DNA from: Sinohyriopsis cumingii
Lineage: Eukaryota > Mollusca > Bivalvia > Unionida > Unionidae
Direction: 5' to 3'
Assembly: GCA_028554795.2 (NCBI GenBank)
Contig: CM068839.1
Span: 84,527,540-84,591,539, forward strand
DNA length: 64,000 bases
Shown: positions 13,121 to 24,517 of the stretch, piece by piece
Position numbering within the stretch: the first letter of the stretch is position 1
How the letters are laid out: every line of letters starts with the position of its first letter
Translations under genes and position numbers: made by a program
The notes under the pieces: model-generated
Told to the model about the DNA's origin: nothing
Database searches by the model: none
The model's input: the letters and a program-made list of their open reading frames with translations, nothing else

Positions 13121-14270
13121 GGAGCGTGGTATTGGTAAATTCCATTCAGTAACACCATATTTGATTGCTATGTTCCAGCTGAAACTTTTCCAGTGCAAAT
13201 GATTTCCAATAGATACTTATTATCTTGTTATTACAAACAGGTTACTCTAAATCGATCTGACCTTTTGTATCATGATGAAGCTTAAAACCATTGTTTCTAA
13301 ATGTATGCTATGGTTCGAGCGCCAATGTGCCATGGTCTATTAACTAATAATTTCTGGTCCTTTTCAATAGAGTATACTTGTTACATATCTAGTGATTAGA
13401 TTAAGTATTGTATGTATTACCCAATTTTCTTTCCTGAATAATGAAACTACTTGCACTCAAATACGAACTCTCTTCATCCAGTACTAGTATACCTTCAAGA
13501 TACAATATACGCTTTTCATGTACACATAATTTGCATTGTTTCTTGGTTTTTCCATGATTATGTGTTATGTGTATTTAATTTATATGATGTGAATGACCTT
13601 TGTCCATTATTGAGGGTAGGATCTGGACCTACCTAAGGTGTTTTTTGTTATTTTTATAAACAGCATAGTACACTGCTAATTATTGTCTATCATTTTAGAT
13701 TATATATTAAGATCACTATTACTTGGAGCTAAAAATATTACAGATGTAAAGAACAAGGTCTATTCTTTTAGAAGTTAAGAATATCATAGAAGCAAGATGT
13801 GTGCGAATTTGATGAGAAAAATTAACCTCATCCTGGTTCTGTTAGTGTGTCTTAGCTTTTATATAAACCGATGACGCTGACCTCGCTTCTCTCTCGATCT
13901 AATGGATTTGTTCCAAATATAGTGGAAGGGCTGAATTTTTTATCTGCGTAATTTAAACGATCTCCCCGGTATGTTTCTAACGTTGATGAATCACAACCGT
14001 TTGGTCAAATTTTTGCTCAGGTCTAGATCACTGATCTTGGGAACTCATGTGTATGCTTCTGGCAGCAAATTTCATTTGGTATATCCATGCTGAAGACTTT
14101 GTGTCTGATATGCTAGTTTATACTTTTATTTCCAACTCATATTTCTGTATACTTGCTTTTAGTTTTAAATTGAAAGAAACAAAATGAGAAATATTTCTTT
14201 CACAACTGCGTATGTTATAGCCGAACATTTGTTACGGAGTACTATTTATCCCTGGTGCGAATGGCATACA

Positions 14271-16268
14271 TTAATAATAATAATAATAATAATAATGAGG
14301 ACTTTGTATAGCGCCTAATCTTTAGAAGCTCTAAGCGCTTTACAACATTAGTCAACATCTATAAGATAAAAAACATAAAATGATATGATTACAAAAACAA
14401 ACACCATGAAATTAGAAAACATTAAAAAATCATGCTGAGATTATTTAAGGTAGAAAACATTATTAGGTCTTTAAGTTTGTTCTTGCAGTCGAAATAAGTG
14501 AGTTTTGAGAGCTCTCTTGAATTTAATCACTGTGTCTTTATGTCTAAGTTCAGTGGGCAATTTATTCCACGTTGCTGGGCCCTGGTATGCAAAAGAACGT
14601 TTTCATAGTGGGAATAATGAATATACGATTGTCACAGGAGGAGCGTGAGTATCTTGCTGGTGTGTACACATGGGTGAGATCGGATAGGTATGTTGGACTA
14701 GAGTCCGACAGTGAAACGTAGCACAGAGAACAAATTTTGTGTTTGATTCTGGATCGAATGGATAGCCAGTGTAGGGTACATAGCAGCGGGGAGGTGTGCT
14801 CTGATCGTGGTACTCTAAGTATGATCCGAACAGCTGTGTTTTGAACTTTCTGAAGCTTCTGGAGTAGGTATTGAAATGAACCAGACAGAATTGAGTTACA
14901 ATAGTCCAGTCTTGAAAGTACTAATGAACACACAAGTGTTTTAGTGGCATCAACTGAAAGATATTTGCGAATTGAGCTGATGCGTCTCAGCTCAAGATAT
15001 GCAGCCTTGCATATGTTCATGACATGTTGGTGCAATGTGCAGAGTACTGTACAGAGTAACACCTAGGTTTCGTACTGATTGTGTGAATTTAATGTTGGCG
15101 TTGCTGCTATTTATTGTTTGAGGTAAAGGATGTGAATGAGAAAGTCTTTGTGTTGTGATCATAATGGCTTCAGTTTTATCATCATTCATCTGCAGCTTGT
15201 TACATGTCATCCATGATTTCACATCAGAAATGCACCTCTCTACACCTTGGATGGTAGCATCAACTTCAGTTGGGTGGCTAGATTTGTATATTTGGGTGTC
15301 ATCAGCGTACAATTGGTGAGACACTGGATGACGATCTATGACACTTGAGAGTGACTGAGTGTACAGAATGAAGAGAACAGGTCCAAGAACAGACCCCTGC
15401 GGAACACCACAACATAGATCAACTGGGCTGGAGTGTATTCCATTTGCAGATACAATTTGTGTCCTGTTAACCAAGTAGGACTTGAACCACAGTAAGGCTG
15501 TATCATGAATGCCAAATACATCCTGGAGACGGTGAAGTAATATATCATGGTCTATTGTGTCAAATGCTGCAGACAAATCAAGGAGGATGAGGAATGTAAT
15601 CTTTCCGCTATCCAACGCAGAGAGAATGTCAATAACTACTTTTAGAAGAGTAGTTTCAGTACTGTGGTAAGGGCGATATGCAGATTGTACATTGCTAAAA
15701 AGACTGTTTGAATTTGGATGAGATACAAGTTGGGATAGAACAACCTTTTCTAAGATTTTTGATATGAATGGGAGATTATAAACTGGCGGTAGTTCTTTAA
15801 ATCGTTATGGTCTAGTGTTGGTTTCTTCAGCAGGGGCTTTACAATGGCAGTTTTGAAAAATGATGGGAATTCCCCGGATGAGAAAGAGGTATTAATAACA
15901 TCAGTTAGTGAAGGCAATACTGGATCTAAGCACTCAAGTAGCAGTGATATTGGAATTGGATCAAGTTCACATGACTTTGGTGCACTCTTCATCACGATTG
16001 TACGTACAAAATCCATAGAGACAGGTTCAAATGCTGCTAATGATTGCCGCTCAAATTCTGTATCCCACCTGTATGGTGACGACGAGTCAATTGAAATTGT
16101 GGTGTCAAGCTTATCTCTAATGGTTTGTACTTTGTCATGGAAGAAATTTGCAAACATGTCCGGAAGGTCGACTGGAGAGAAGGTAGTTGGAAGTGGTGTT
16201 GATTTGTTCCTTGACATTAGCTTTCCGTTCATATACTTGGTTTTTCTAAAGAAAGAAACTATTTCCAT
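14271..16268 (-). mobile_element. LINE (L2/CR1-like), decayed, with ATT tail
   Basis: The minus strand encodes reverse transcriptase pieces in three frames: 16268-15750 (ends with the AIVKPLLKKPTLDHNDLKNYR block), 15615-14992 (LDLSAAFDTIDHDILL, GVPQGSVLGPVLF and the YADD box in LYADDTQIY), and 15062-14562 (SRLDYCNSIL, as in L2/CR1 C-termini). The 3' end reads GCGCTATACAAAGTCC followed by an (ATT)n tail at 14271-14296, the typical 3' terminus of this clade. Frameshifts mark it as inactive. Confidence 0.92.
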
Positions 16269-16499
16269 TGTTTACGTGTATCAGTAATCGTGTAACTTTA
16301 CACGGAAAAAGTTTATCTTATGACCACTAGCACTTTCTTCAGGAAAGTCGGTGCAAGTAGTTCACATAACATTATTCTTTCTCACTTGTTCGTAAAAATA
16401 AATGCAATATCTCGTCACTTTCTCTACGAAAACAGTGATTTTCCTCATCGAGAAAACATAAAAAATTGTGTTCATGAAAATGTTCCATCTTGAATTTCA

Positions 16500-17420
16500 C
16501 GAAATAGGTAAGAAAGTTAAGTTTGGTGTTATGCAAGGTTGCGTCCTCTCTCCCATTCTGTTCCTCATCACCATCGACTAGATAATGCGTCAAACAACAT
16601 ATGACCATGTTTGAGGGATTCAGTGGACACTCTTCTTAGACCTTGAAGATCTGGCTTTTGCTGATGATCTAGCCGTGATTTCTTCGAGGCGCTCTCATCT
16701 TCAGGATAAATCTGGCAGACTCAGCAAGTGCGCAAGACAGACTGGAATGCATATCAATACAAAGGAAAACCATATGATGTGCATAAATGCCACAGCTGCT
16801 CATCCAGTTACCATTGATAGAGAGGCGCTTAGGTTTGTAGTGGACTTCACCTACCTGGGTAGCTTAATTGGGAACGACAACGGTGCCAAAAGAACATCAG
16901 TGCCAGGTTAAATAAAGTCAGAGGTACTTTTAGCAGACTCGGCCCTATATGGAAATCAAAACAATATAGAGCCTTAAGACAAAGATCAGACTTTACAACA
17001 GCAACGTAAATTCGGTACTGTTATACTTCACCGAGTGTTGGATAGTAGTGAACACATACATGAGCAGAGTAAATTCATTTCACAATAGCTGCCTCCGTAA
17101 AATCTGCAACATCTGTGAAAAGACGGGAGGTAACAACATTTCCCTGGAGATCAAAATGCACATGATCAAATGGCTCGAGCACGTAATGAGGTTGCCCCAA
17201 GAACGGATATCCATGGTAGCCCTCAGAAGGACACCAACTGGAAAGCGCTAATGTGTACGGCCAAAGATGACATGGAGAGGGACAAGTGATGACCGAGCTG
17301 GAAGAAATGAGACATTCCTGGGGCGAGGCACAAACCATTACTCTAGATCGACCTAGATGGTGGAAGAAAGTTGCAGTCTTATGTCCCAGACGGGACGAAG
17401 AGGACTAACTAACTAACATA
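16500..17420 (+). mobile_element. Second LINE fragment (RT and C-terminal part)
   Basis: VMQGCVLSPILF near 16530-16565 and LAFADDLAVIS near 16650-16680 are the palm motifs of a non-LTR reverse transcriptase. FTYLGSLI lies near 16845. The end reads DRPRWWKKVAVLCPRRDEED-stop near 17350-17408, followed by a short ACTAACTAACTAAC tail. Stops and frame changes show it is dead. It is a different lineage from the minus-strand LINE next to it. Confidence 0.85.
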
Positions 17421-17736
17421 AATAATGTTAGACCTTGCAAGAAGTGTGCGTTTTGAATGCGTGCGTGTATCTGTGTTGGGAGAAAGGTGAGCGGGAGTGG
17501 AGGTGTATATGTAAATGTATAAGAAAATACACATTTTTATTTGTGAGAATCTGAGAGGAAAGATTTAATAAAAGCTTGGATTTCAGATAGATATTTATTT
17601 CTTGCTGTAAATACTGGCAAAAATAAAAGCAAATAAACCATCTAATAATTACGCGTATTTTATTTATTATTAAATTTAACAATAATATTTGCGAATGAAA
17701 ATGACCCTGTACAATATAAATTTATTATTCCATGAT

Positions 17737-18050
17737 GATAGGTAAATGCGTTGATTATGCACATCGGATGCAGGAGGTCGTGTGTTCGATCTCCGGCCGA
17801 GTCATACCAAAGACTTACAAAAATGGTACTAACAGCTGCCTCGCTTGGCGCTCAGCATTAAGAGGTTAATGTTAGGACTGGTCGGCCTGGTGTCAGAATA
17901 ATGTGACTGGGTGGGACATCGTGCCACATGTCTGCGAAATGATGCCCCAGTACTAGACATCACTATAAACTGCCACACTGCAGACATCGTAGCGATATGA
18001 CCGAAAATTTGTTAAAATCTACGTTAAAAATCCAAATCACATACACACAC
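17737..18050 (+). mobile_element. SINE-B copy, older and diverged
   Basis: It shares a body with the SINE at 57882-58168, including GAGTCATACCAAAGACTT, AATGTGACTGG and CCAGTACTAGACATCACTAT. The tRNA-like head is degraded and no target duplication is apparent. It ends in a CA-rich tail. Confidence 0.8.
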
Positions 18051-18449
18051 ACATTATGTACTTTGTTTTTTCTCTTCTACTATATTATGTATCCTATATA
18101 GCTGACAGAACATACTGGACACATTAAATAATTCATTAACAATGTGAACACTATTAAACTTCCATCATTCGTGATCAACAAGCCTAGTTTTGAACAGACA
18201 AAATATGTTTTACGACATTGTTACGAACCCGCGAAAACCAGCGTAATTTGTGTGTCTCGAAATACATTCATCCATTAAATATCATGCTAGTTACCCACAC
18301 GAATGATAATAGTTGATTACATTGCTTTGACAAACTCCGTGTGGATTCTCATAATCTGAGAACTGAAACTGGGAGATATGGAAGCAATAGAATCGATAGA
18401 AATGAAACATACTGACCGCTATATGTCAACCGATGTTGCAGACAAAATT

Positions 18450-20150
18450 CATTTTCTTTTAGTCTTGTATATAAAAATGGATAAAATTAGTGCCAAAACG
18501 TATACCCATTTTGTTTTGTGTACAAAACATATTAACGAGATCCTTCCGATCTACGGATTTAAAATTAAAACAAATAGTTTCTGTGTATATAAAATTCCAA
18601 TAAAACAGAAAATAACAATCAATAAAACATGAATCAGTGGATAAAATATTATAATAAATGTTAAGGCAGTCGGAGGATTTTTCTTGCACAGTTTACTAGA
18701 TTAAACATATGACAACAGTATAAAATATTGCTGATGAATAGCAAACAGTACAATTTGCCAAACTCTGCTTTACAGATGCACGTTTCTATTGTCACAGGCA
18801 AATAAATTTTGCAGTAAATTTCGACACCGCACGTTTGATTCTTGATATTTAAAATTTTAACTATTTATATGTTTTTCTAAACTGAATGCAGTTTTATGTC
18901 TTGATAATTATTTTTATTCTTAAAGTTATTAAACCTGAAATGCAGGGTATTTTCGTAGAATTCGAATCTAATTCCAGGTACTGCAGAAAAATATGGCAAA
19001 TGTGAAAAATGATTAACAGTGAGAAACATTGTTTAACACTAACGTTTCCTTTGCTTTCATTACAAAGCACTTTTAATTTGCAATGCCAAGAAACGTATTA
19101 GCTATATTCCACTTTACACTTCTTCATCTTTTGTATCTTTGTCCATCTTGCAGTTCTACTAAGTGGCTCATATTAGATAGCCAGAGTTTGTTCTTTCTTC
19201 TCTATACTTGAATTAAGTCTGACATTTATCTCAATGAGCCGTGTTGGATTCTAACATGCCTCTGGTAAAGCAGCCACATTCTCTATACATAACCTGTCTG
19301 GGCAGGGCTGTAGGTGGCGCTAATTTCCCTCTCCCGATGACCTTGACTTCCTGGTTTCAGGTCCACATATGATAGAACGGCTTCATTGCTTCTCCACTTA
19401 GTTCAAGCGAACTGTCTGTGTGTCTTTATAAAGTTGCTGAATTGCCACATTCAGAACAGATTTTGTCCATGTGTGGAAGAGATATTGTGCTGAAAGAATA
19501 ATCTTCTGAGAAATGGTTGGAAACGTATGCTTCCCTGCTGATCAATCTCTGGTCCAGTGGTCATGGGGAGTCAAGTGTATGTCTTCGTGAGGAAAGTATA
19601 TCCGTGTTTACAGGATATATTCTTATGTTTCTCAACAGAATGTTTATCTAGCATAGCTATCTGTAATTGTATTTCACTGTCAGTTTTCTCATTAAGTTTA
19701 GTTTCAAGTTGCACATTTTCATTTACACTGATTTTCTTGTATACACAATGAAACAATTGTCAAAGTTTTGTAAGGTATTTCTTTGTTCTGTTGCAGCTGT
19801 TGTACTGCAGACGACTTTTTATATGTCACCGTTGCCACATGTGGTGTCACAACAAATATCAGAAAAGTGGGAGGATATTTATTAGTGATATGGGCATGGT
19901 TGCATGGTTCTTATTACGGTTAAATGTACTATTTTATTCCCGACCACACATGTGCCCCTGATGTAGTGATAGATAAAGTATATTCTATGGTTCAGTCAGT
20001 GGGAAAAACCTTTAAAAAGTTAAAATGTCACCACGATGCATAAAAAATATACACAATTGCATTGTGCTAATTTGCTATCTGACTGTTGTTATACGAAAGA
20101 GGTATAAACAATGTACCTGGAGCATCAAAATACGCACGCAAGAATTACGT
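18450..20150. repeat. Segmental duplication block B, copy 3
   Basis: Diverged copy of 8400-10379. The open frame of copy 2 is broken here by stops and indels. Confidence 0.65.
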
Positions 20151-20159
20151 CATGAATAA

Positions 20160-21480
20160 TCAAAATATCTATTATTAACCATTGATGATTTATGTTGAAC
20201 TTGTTGACTTTCCCATTATGTGGGATTACCGGTGTCGTTTGTCTAACTTGTTACTCATTTTATCTCCTCAAGTTTACAATTATCGTCGTACTCTCGTAAG
20301 ATGCAGTTGATAGTATACAATTATATGTACGCATATGATTATGTTGTGGCTCCCTCGACGATTGTTTCGGACGAAAGACCTCGCCTAGTTGGAGGATTTA
20401 TCATATCAAATATTTAAATGAAAGGATGAGATATGTAACTGCTTATACGGATTGCAATCTTTTATAAGACTTCTCGAGACCACCTACATTGTCTGATTTA
20501 AAGATAGATACTAAAAATGCAAAAAAATCTCGTCTGCTGTATCCCATTTTAGTTTCCAAATATCCTAACACGTTATATATTACCATAAAAACGAATATTT
20601 GCTAATACACTTTAGCTTGAATTTCGGCACATCAGGCTCAGCATTAGATTTTAAAGCTACATTTGCTTGTTATAAGAATGTATATCGTCATTTTATGCCT
20701 CTTGTCTAGCTCTTGTTAAACGAATATAAAACTGCGTAGTTTGATTAATTTCACAAAATTCTTCCACAATGCTTCAAATATTAGAAAGCAATATAGCAGG
20801 ATGTCTTTGATTGCTTGTGATGTTGATGACAAATTTGCTTTAAAAATTAAAACAAAAACGTACTTCATAAGTATCAAATAATGAAATTGGTATTAAATCA
20901 CTGAATAGAGAGAATCAGGAATTTGTTATCTATTATTTTTAAAGATCATGTTGGTTCATTTTGACCGTAAACAGTTCAATGTTATCGTCAACAGTGATAT
21001 GATTATCTTTTTCTTGAAAGATAGTGAGTAATGTCCTTCAATCTCTTTAACAACATGAATAAAGTTTATTTGTTTAGAATAAATTAATTACACAATGAAT
21101 AATAATAATATATTGTACAAAGCAAATGATAACTTGAACCTATGACACTTATTCACCTGAAACGTATTCGCTATTGTAAAGTCCCAACGAAGTGAATCTG
21201 ATACAAACGACAAGTTAACACCAACAACAAATTGAAATATTGTTACTGCTAAACAATGTAAGGGTAACGCGGAATAGTTTCGTAAATTGTCTCTTGCTGT
21301 CAAATGTCTGAACGTAAGGCTATTTTGTGACTTTCCCAAAGTTTTCGTGTTTAATAATTAAAGACACGGATTTAATTGTGAAGTCGGTTTTGAGGTCGAT
21401 TGTTATTCATAAAAGTGATTTGAGGCATGCACATTTCCGTTTTTACTTCTGAGCGCCTAGAATCCGAATATCAATTATTG
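20160..21480. repeat. Segmental duplication block A, copy 3
   Basis: The most diverged copy of block A, recognised by TTTCGGCACATCAGGCTCAG (compare 3528) and GTAAACAGTTCAAT (compare 3880 and 11156). No gene is seen. Confidence 0.55.
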
Positions 21481-22849
21481 AAGAGATAGCAAACCTATCC
21501 ATCGATATCAGTAGACACGTTGGATTTAAACCATTTAGAATATCTCAAAAACGACATGAATGGGAAGTATTTTCAATGGAATCGTGCTGTTTAATACACG
21601 ATACTTTTTAAAGTTATCAAATAGGGAAAGAGCTTGTATTTGCACAGTAAGCACAACGTTATGTCACAAAAACCTTCGGACATGATTAAATGCACGTGTC
21701 ACAAAAAAAGGGTGGGGGTCAGGTGAATACATTAATTTCACTACAAGAGTCCATAGATTGTTAGGTTAAATGATTTTTTAAAAATGTGTTCAGATTTATT
21801 ATAGTTATCCAAATATGGGCATTATTGGCATCGTTTGTGTATTTTACATTTTTTAATTAATTTTATATATTAAACACCTTGACGAGTTCTCAGTTTCCTG
21901 CATACAATCTGTTCCTTGTACCATTATGGCCAAATTGTCATTGACCGTCTGTGCGTGACAGTTTCTATCACATCAATTATATGGACTTTATTTGCCAATT
22001 TTGCACTTCATTACCCACCAGCTAGTCAGAACGATTAGATTCGAAAATTAGTACTTGAGAGCACATGTCAGTAAAAGGGTTTTTATAGTCCATTACTACT
22101 ACTAATTCATGTTGTTGTTGTTATTATTATTATTATTACTACTACTACTACTAAGTGAGGGGATTTTGTAAATTTCATTCAGTAAGCTCACTACTATGTA
22201 GGAGTTGGATATTATCTTTGTTATTAAAAACGGTCGTTATAATCAATATGACATCTAATTATATATCAGGAAGTGTCCATCATGTTGAATCTTAAAACCA
22301 TTGTCCATAAATTGTTGGTCTTGGTTTGAGCGGAAATGTTACATTGTCTCATGCAATAGTTTTGGACCTGTGAAACAGGATATACTCTTGATATATCTGA
22401 TGATTAGATTAAGTAATGTATATATTCCACAATTTTCTTTCATTGATAATGTGTATAACATGCATTCAGTTGGAAACAGCCAAGACCGAAATCTGGGCCC
22501 GATCGTAATAAAAAACAGACAAACGTACAAACAGCAACAAAAACTTATCGACTCGGAATGGTAACTTTCTGATTTGTCATTTATTTGACAGTAGCTAATC
22601 TATTCTTAGAATATTTAGCTCATTGTCTGAGTGTAAGAAGTTTATTTTATTCTTGGGACCTGTCATTGCACTGGATTTGGAAATAAGTGCTAATTGCACT
22701 TATGATAATTGATCTTCAGACAAAAGAGCAGTTGTAAATGGCAATAGGAAGATTCCGAATGACGTCATCAGCAGCCATATTTGTGGTATTTGAGCAAATT
22801 TACTGTTGCTTTTATATGGTGTTTGGAAGTTGAAATAAATTCATTGAAT
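21481..22849. other. Gene-free flank of the Polinton
   Basis: 22080-22500 is related to 13010-13450 (triplet repeats, then a CTTAAAACCATTGT stretch), so it belongs to the same duplicated unit. No gene is recognised. Confidence 0.5.
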
Positions 22850-22855
22850 TTCACG
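22850..22855. repeat. Target-site duplication, left (TTCACG)
   Basis: The 6-bp sequence TTCACG abuts the left TIR and is repeated exactly at 39641-39646. Six-bp duplications are the hallmark of Polinton/Maverick integration. Confidence 0.95.
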
Positions 22856-22875
22856 AGTAGTTAAGTGGGCCACCA

Positions 22876-23059
22876 TAGGGACAATGGGACTTAGCATTAA
22901 AAACACCCCTGGGCAACTCTAGGGACAATGGAAATTTAACATGGAGAAAAACGCTGGGCCACTTTAGGGACAATGGGAATTTAACATAGAGTTTGGGTCT
23001 GTCTAGGGACAAGGGAAATTAACATGGGAATAGAGTTTGGGTTTGTCTAGGGACAAGGG
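22876..23059 (+). repeat. Subterminal tandem motif array, five TAGGGACAA copies
   Basis: Copies start at 22876, 22920, 22965, 23004 and 23048, spaced 39-45 bp, and are mirrored in the right TIR. Regularly spaced subterminal motifs suit binding of integrase or replication-initiation protein, but no binding function is shown by sequence alone. Confidence 0.8.
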
Positions 23060-23150
23060 GAATTGAATATGGGATTTTTTTTTTTTTTAAAGTTTTTTTA
23101 AATTTAAATTTAAATTTAAATTTAGAAAAGGGGTAGGCAATGGAAAGGCT

Positions 23151-23189
23151 ATCTCTTTTCGAGAAATATGGCTGGCCCTGAAAAGGGCC
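23151..23189 (-). promoter_or_regulatory. Histone-type 3' stem-loop plus purine-rich element, left TIR
   Basis: On the minus strand the stem-loop GGCCCTTTTCAGGGCC (23174-23189) is preceded by AAA and followed by AGCCA and then TCTCGAAAAGAGAT (23151-23164). This has the stem, UUUC loop and downstream purine-rich element of metazoan replication-dependent histone mRNAs. It lies 24 nt after the stop codon of the minus-strand gene at 23214-23447. Confidence 0.85.
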
Positions 23190-23213
23190 TTTGGGTTTAT
23201 GTTAATGTATTCA

Positions 23214-23447
23214 TTAACATAAATGGTACCGCATTGGTCTTCTTCTTGTCCTTAGGCTACGTCTCACTGTTGGTCCGTAAATCAGCACTCTTTTCAGGCA
23301 TCCTTGTCTTTCTACGTAGATCCTACGTATCCACAGGCTGGTGTTTGTCCTGTGGACAACGGCCCACTTGGATCGGACATACATGGGTATGTCCGTCCGG
23401 AACATCATGGAAGACACAAGCGTAGAAGATTGCACATCGGTCCACAT
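23214..23447 (-). CDS. Small basic protein encoded in the left TIR
   Basis: A 77-residue protein of unknown function, rich in Arg and Tyr, with the core block RIYVERQGCLKRVL and a basic tail (RRSLRTRRRP). ATG at 23447 is chosen because a TATAAATA box lies 46-52 bp upstream (23493-23499, minus strand). The stop at 23214-23216 is followed 24 nt later by a histone-type stem-loop. The right TIR holds a diverged, 5'-truncated copy with the core conserved at protein level (39079-39224), which supports real coding. Its outward direction toward the element end is opposite to the main gene block. It is too short to assign a family. Confidence 0.6.
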   Translation of the reverse strand: MWTDVQSSTLVSSMMFRTDIPMYVRSKWAVVHRTNTSLWIRRIYVERQGCLKRVLIYGPTVRRSLRTRRRPMRYHLC

Positions 23448-23492
23448 CTTGAAGCGACGAGAACAGGTGAATCAATGCACTGAACTGCGCTT

Positions 23493-23499
23493 ATTTATA
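23493..23499 (-). promoter_or_regulatory. TATA box of the TIR gene
   Basis: CTATAAATAAG on the minus strand, about 50 bp before the ATG at 23447, at the same spacing as other TATA boxes of this element. It is back to back with the TATA at 23612. Confidence 0.7.
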
Positions 23500-23611
23500 G
23501 GTAGAGGCAGGATTGAAACGGATTGAGTTCATTCACCAATCCAAACACGCGTTACAAAATTCAGTCAGCCCGCATCCAATCCGAAGAGAGTAGTCTGTGA
23601 CGTCAGTTGGT

Positions 23612-23618
23612 CTATATA
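23612..23618 (+). promoter_or_regulatory. TATA box of the Q-rich gene
   Basis: CTATATAG, 55 bp upstream of the ATG at 23667. Together with 23493 it forms a divergent promoter of about 120 bp. Confidence 0.65.
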
Positions 23619-23666
23619 GATTCGCTAGCGCTTGTGTGCAGTCAATCTATGCGACAGTGATTCAAC

Positions 23667-24227
23667 ATGACGGAAACTCAGAAAACGATCCATTGGGGTG
23701 CACCAGCAGGGGAGACTGCCCAAGGGAACCCGGACTTACTTTCAGAAGAGGTACATTGGGATTTTGTGGATTTTCTTACCTCGCAAGAATTTGTTCCGGA
23801 ACCTTCGTTACCTTCTTCATTACCGCAAGTGGAGAATTTTAGACAGAGACAGAAAGAAGAATTGGAGAAAGTTATGCAACGACAAAAGGAAGCGGAACAA
23901 GCTTTTCTCCTACAGCAACAGCAACAGCAACAAGAAGAGGTAAGAAAAAAACAACAGCAACAACAGCAAGAAGAAGTAGCAGCAAAGAAACAAGAGGGTG
24001 AAAATCAAACGGCTACGGTACTGTTGGACATTTTAGCGGAGTTAAGAAGTCTGAAACAAATGTATCAGACTTCTTTATCACGACCGAAGAGAATACGACC
24101 TTCCCGAGCTAAACACGCCAACCCTGTGACTAAGCCTGTCGTACCACCCTTAGTGATTTCAACCCAATCATCAGAAGTAGGCCTTGGCCGTGGCAAAGGC
24201 TTAAGGCAGTTAAAGTTGATTGGTTAA
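23667..24227 (+). CDS. Gln-rich coiled-coil accessory protein with histone-type mRNA end
   Basis: 186 residues, no recognised family. The N-terminal 50 residues are acidic and aromatic (EEVHWDFVDFL). Residues 56-112 are a Gln/Glu/Lys coiled coil with two Gln runs, and residues 116-136 form a heptad-like Leu segment (LLDILAELRSLKQM). The C-terminus is basic and ends VGLGRGKGLRQLKLIG. The start is supported by a TATA box 55 bp upstream. The stop is followed 27 nt later by a canonical histone stem-loop (24255-24270). The next plus-strand gene is the polymerase, with the zinc-knuckle gene inserted between on the other strand. A regulatory or scaffold role is possible but unsupported. Confidence 0.75.
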   Translation: MTETQKTIHWGAPAGETAQGNPDLLSEEVHWDFVDFLTSQEFVPEPSLPSSLPQVENFRQRQKEELEKVMQRQKEAEQAFLLQQQQQQQEEVRKKQQQQQQEEVAAKKQEGENQTATVLLDILAELRSLKQMYQTSLSRPKRIRPSRAKHANPVTKPVVPPLVISTQSSEVGLGRGKGLRQLKLIG

Positions 24228-24254
24228 ACTCACTCCTACACGATAAAGAAAAAA

Positions 24255-24293
24255 GGCCCTTTTCAGGGCCACCCACATTTCTCGAAAAGAAAT
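24255..24293 (+). promoter_or_regulatory. Canonical histone mRNA 3' stem-loop and downstream element
   Basis: AAAA-GGCCCTTTTCAGGGCC-ACCCA at 24251-24275 matches the metazoan replication-dependent histone stem-loop in stem, UUUC loop, 5' A flank and ACCCA 3' flank. CTCGAAAAGAAAT at 24281-24293 resembles the U7-binding histone downstream element. An AATAAA at 24321-24326 could serve as a backup polyadenylation signal. It lies 27 nt after the stop at 24227. Confidence 0.9.
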
Positions 24294-24517
24294 ACAATTT
24301 CAATTTGCCAATAACTCAAAAATAAACCCACCCATTTTACCCTTATAGTACGTGTCTGTGTATGAGTGCGTGAGTGTAGCTTCTTATTTTAAAATCAAAA
24401 CTCAAAGACACTTACCTTATATTATTCATGTATTCTTTTATCCATTTTTTTACAATCCAATTCACAATTCACCACAGAACACTTTAAAAAGTTCGTACAC
24501 TTCTTCTTTTTCATTAT

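Larger units (their letters stand above)
22856..23425 (+). repeat. Left terminal inverted repeat
   Basis: The outer part, 22856 to about 23208, is nearly identical to the reverse complement of 39640-39288, differing mainly in a T-run near 23075. The inner part, to about 23425, is alignable but diverged. It holds five TAGGGACAAKGG sub-repeats (22876, 22920, 22965, 23004, 23048), an AAATTT hexamer run at 23100-23124, a histone-type stem-loop on the minus strand, and most of a small minus-strand gene. Confidence 0.95.

Noticed and set aside
12990..13202. Ile/Leu-run protein of 70 residues
   Set aside because: Translation of the (AAT)n-(ATT)n microsatellite.
24255..24270. Bacterial rho-independent terminator
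   Set aside because: No U-tract follows and the context is eukaryotic; loop and flanks match the histone signal.
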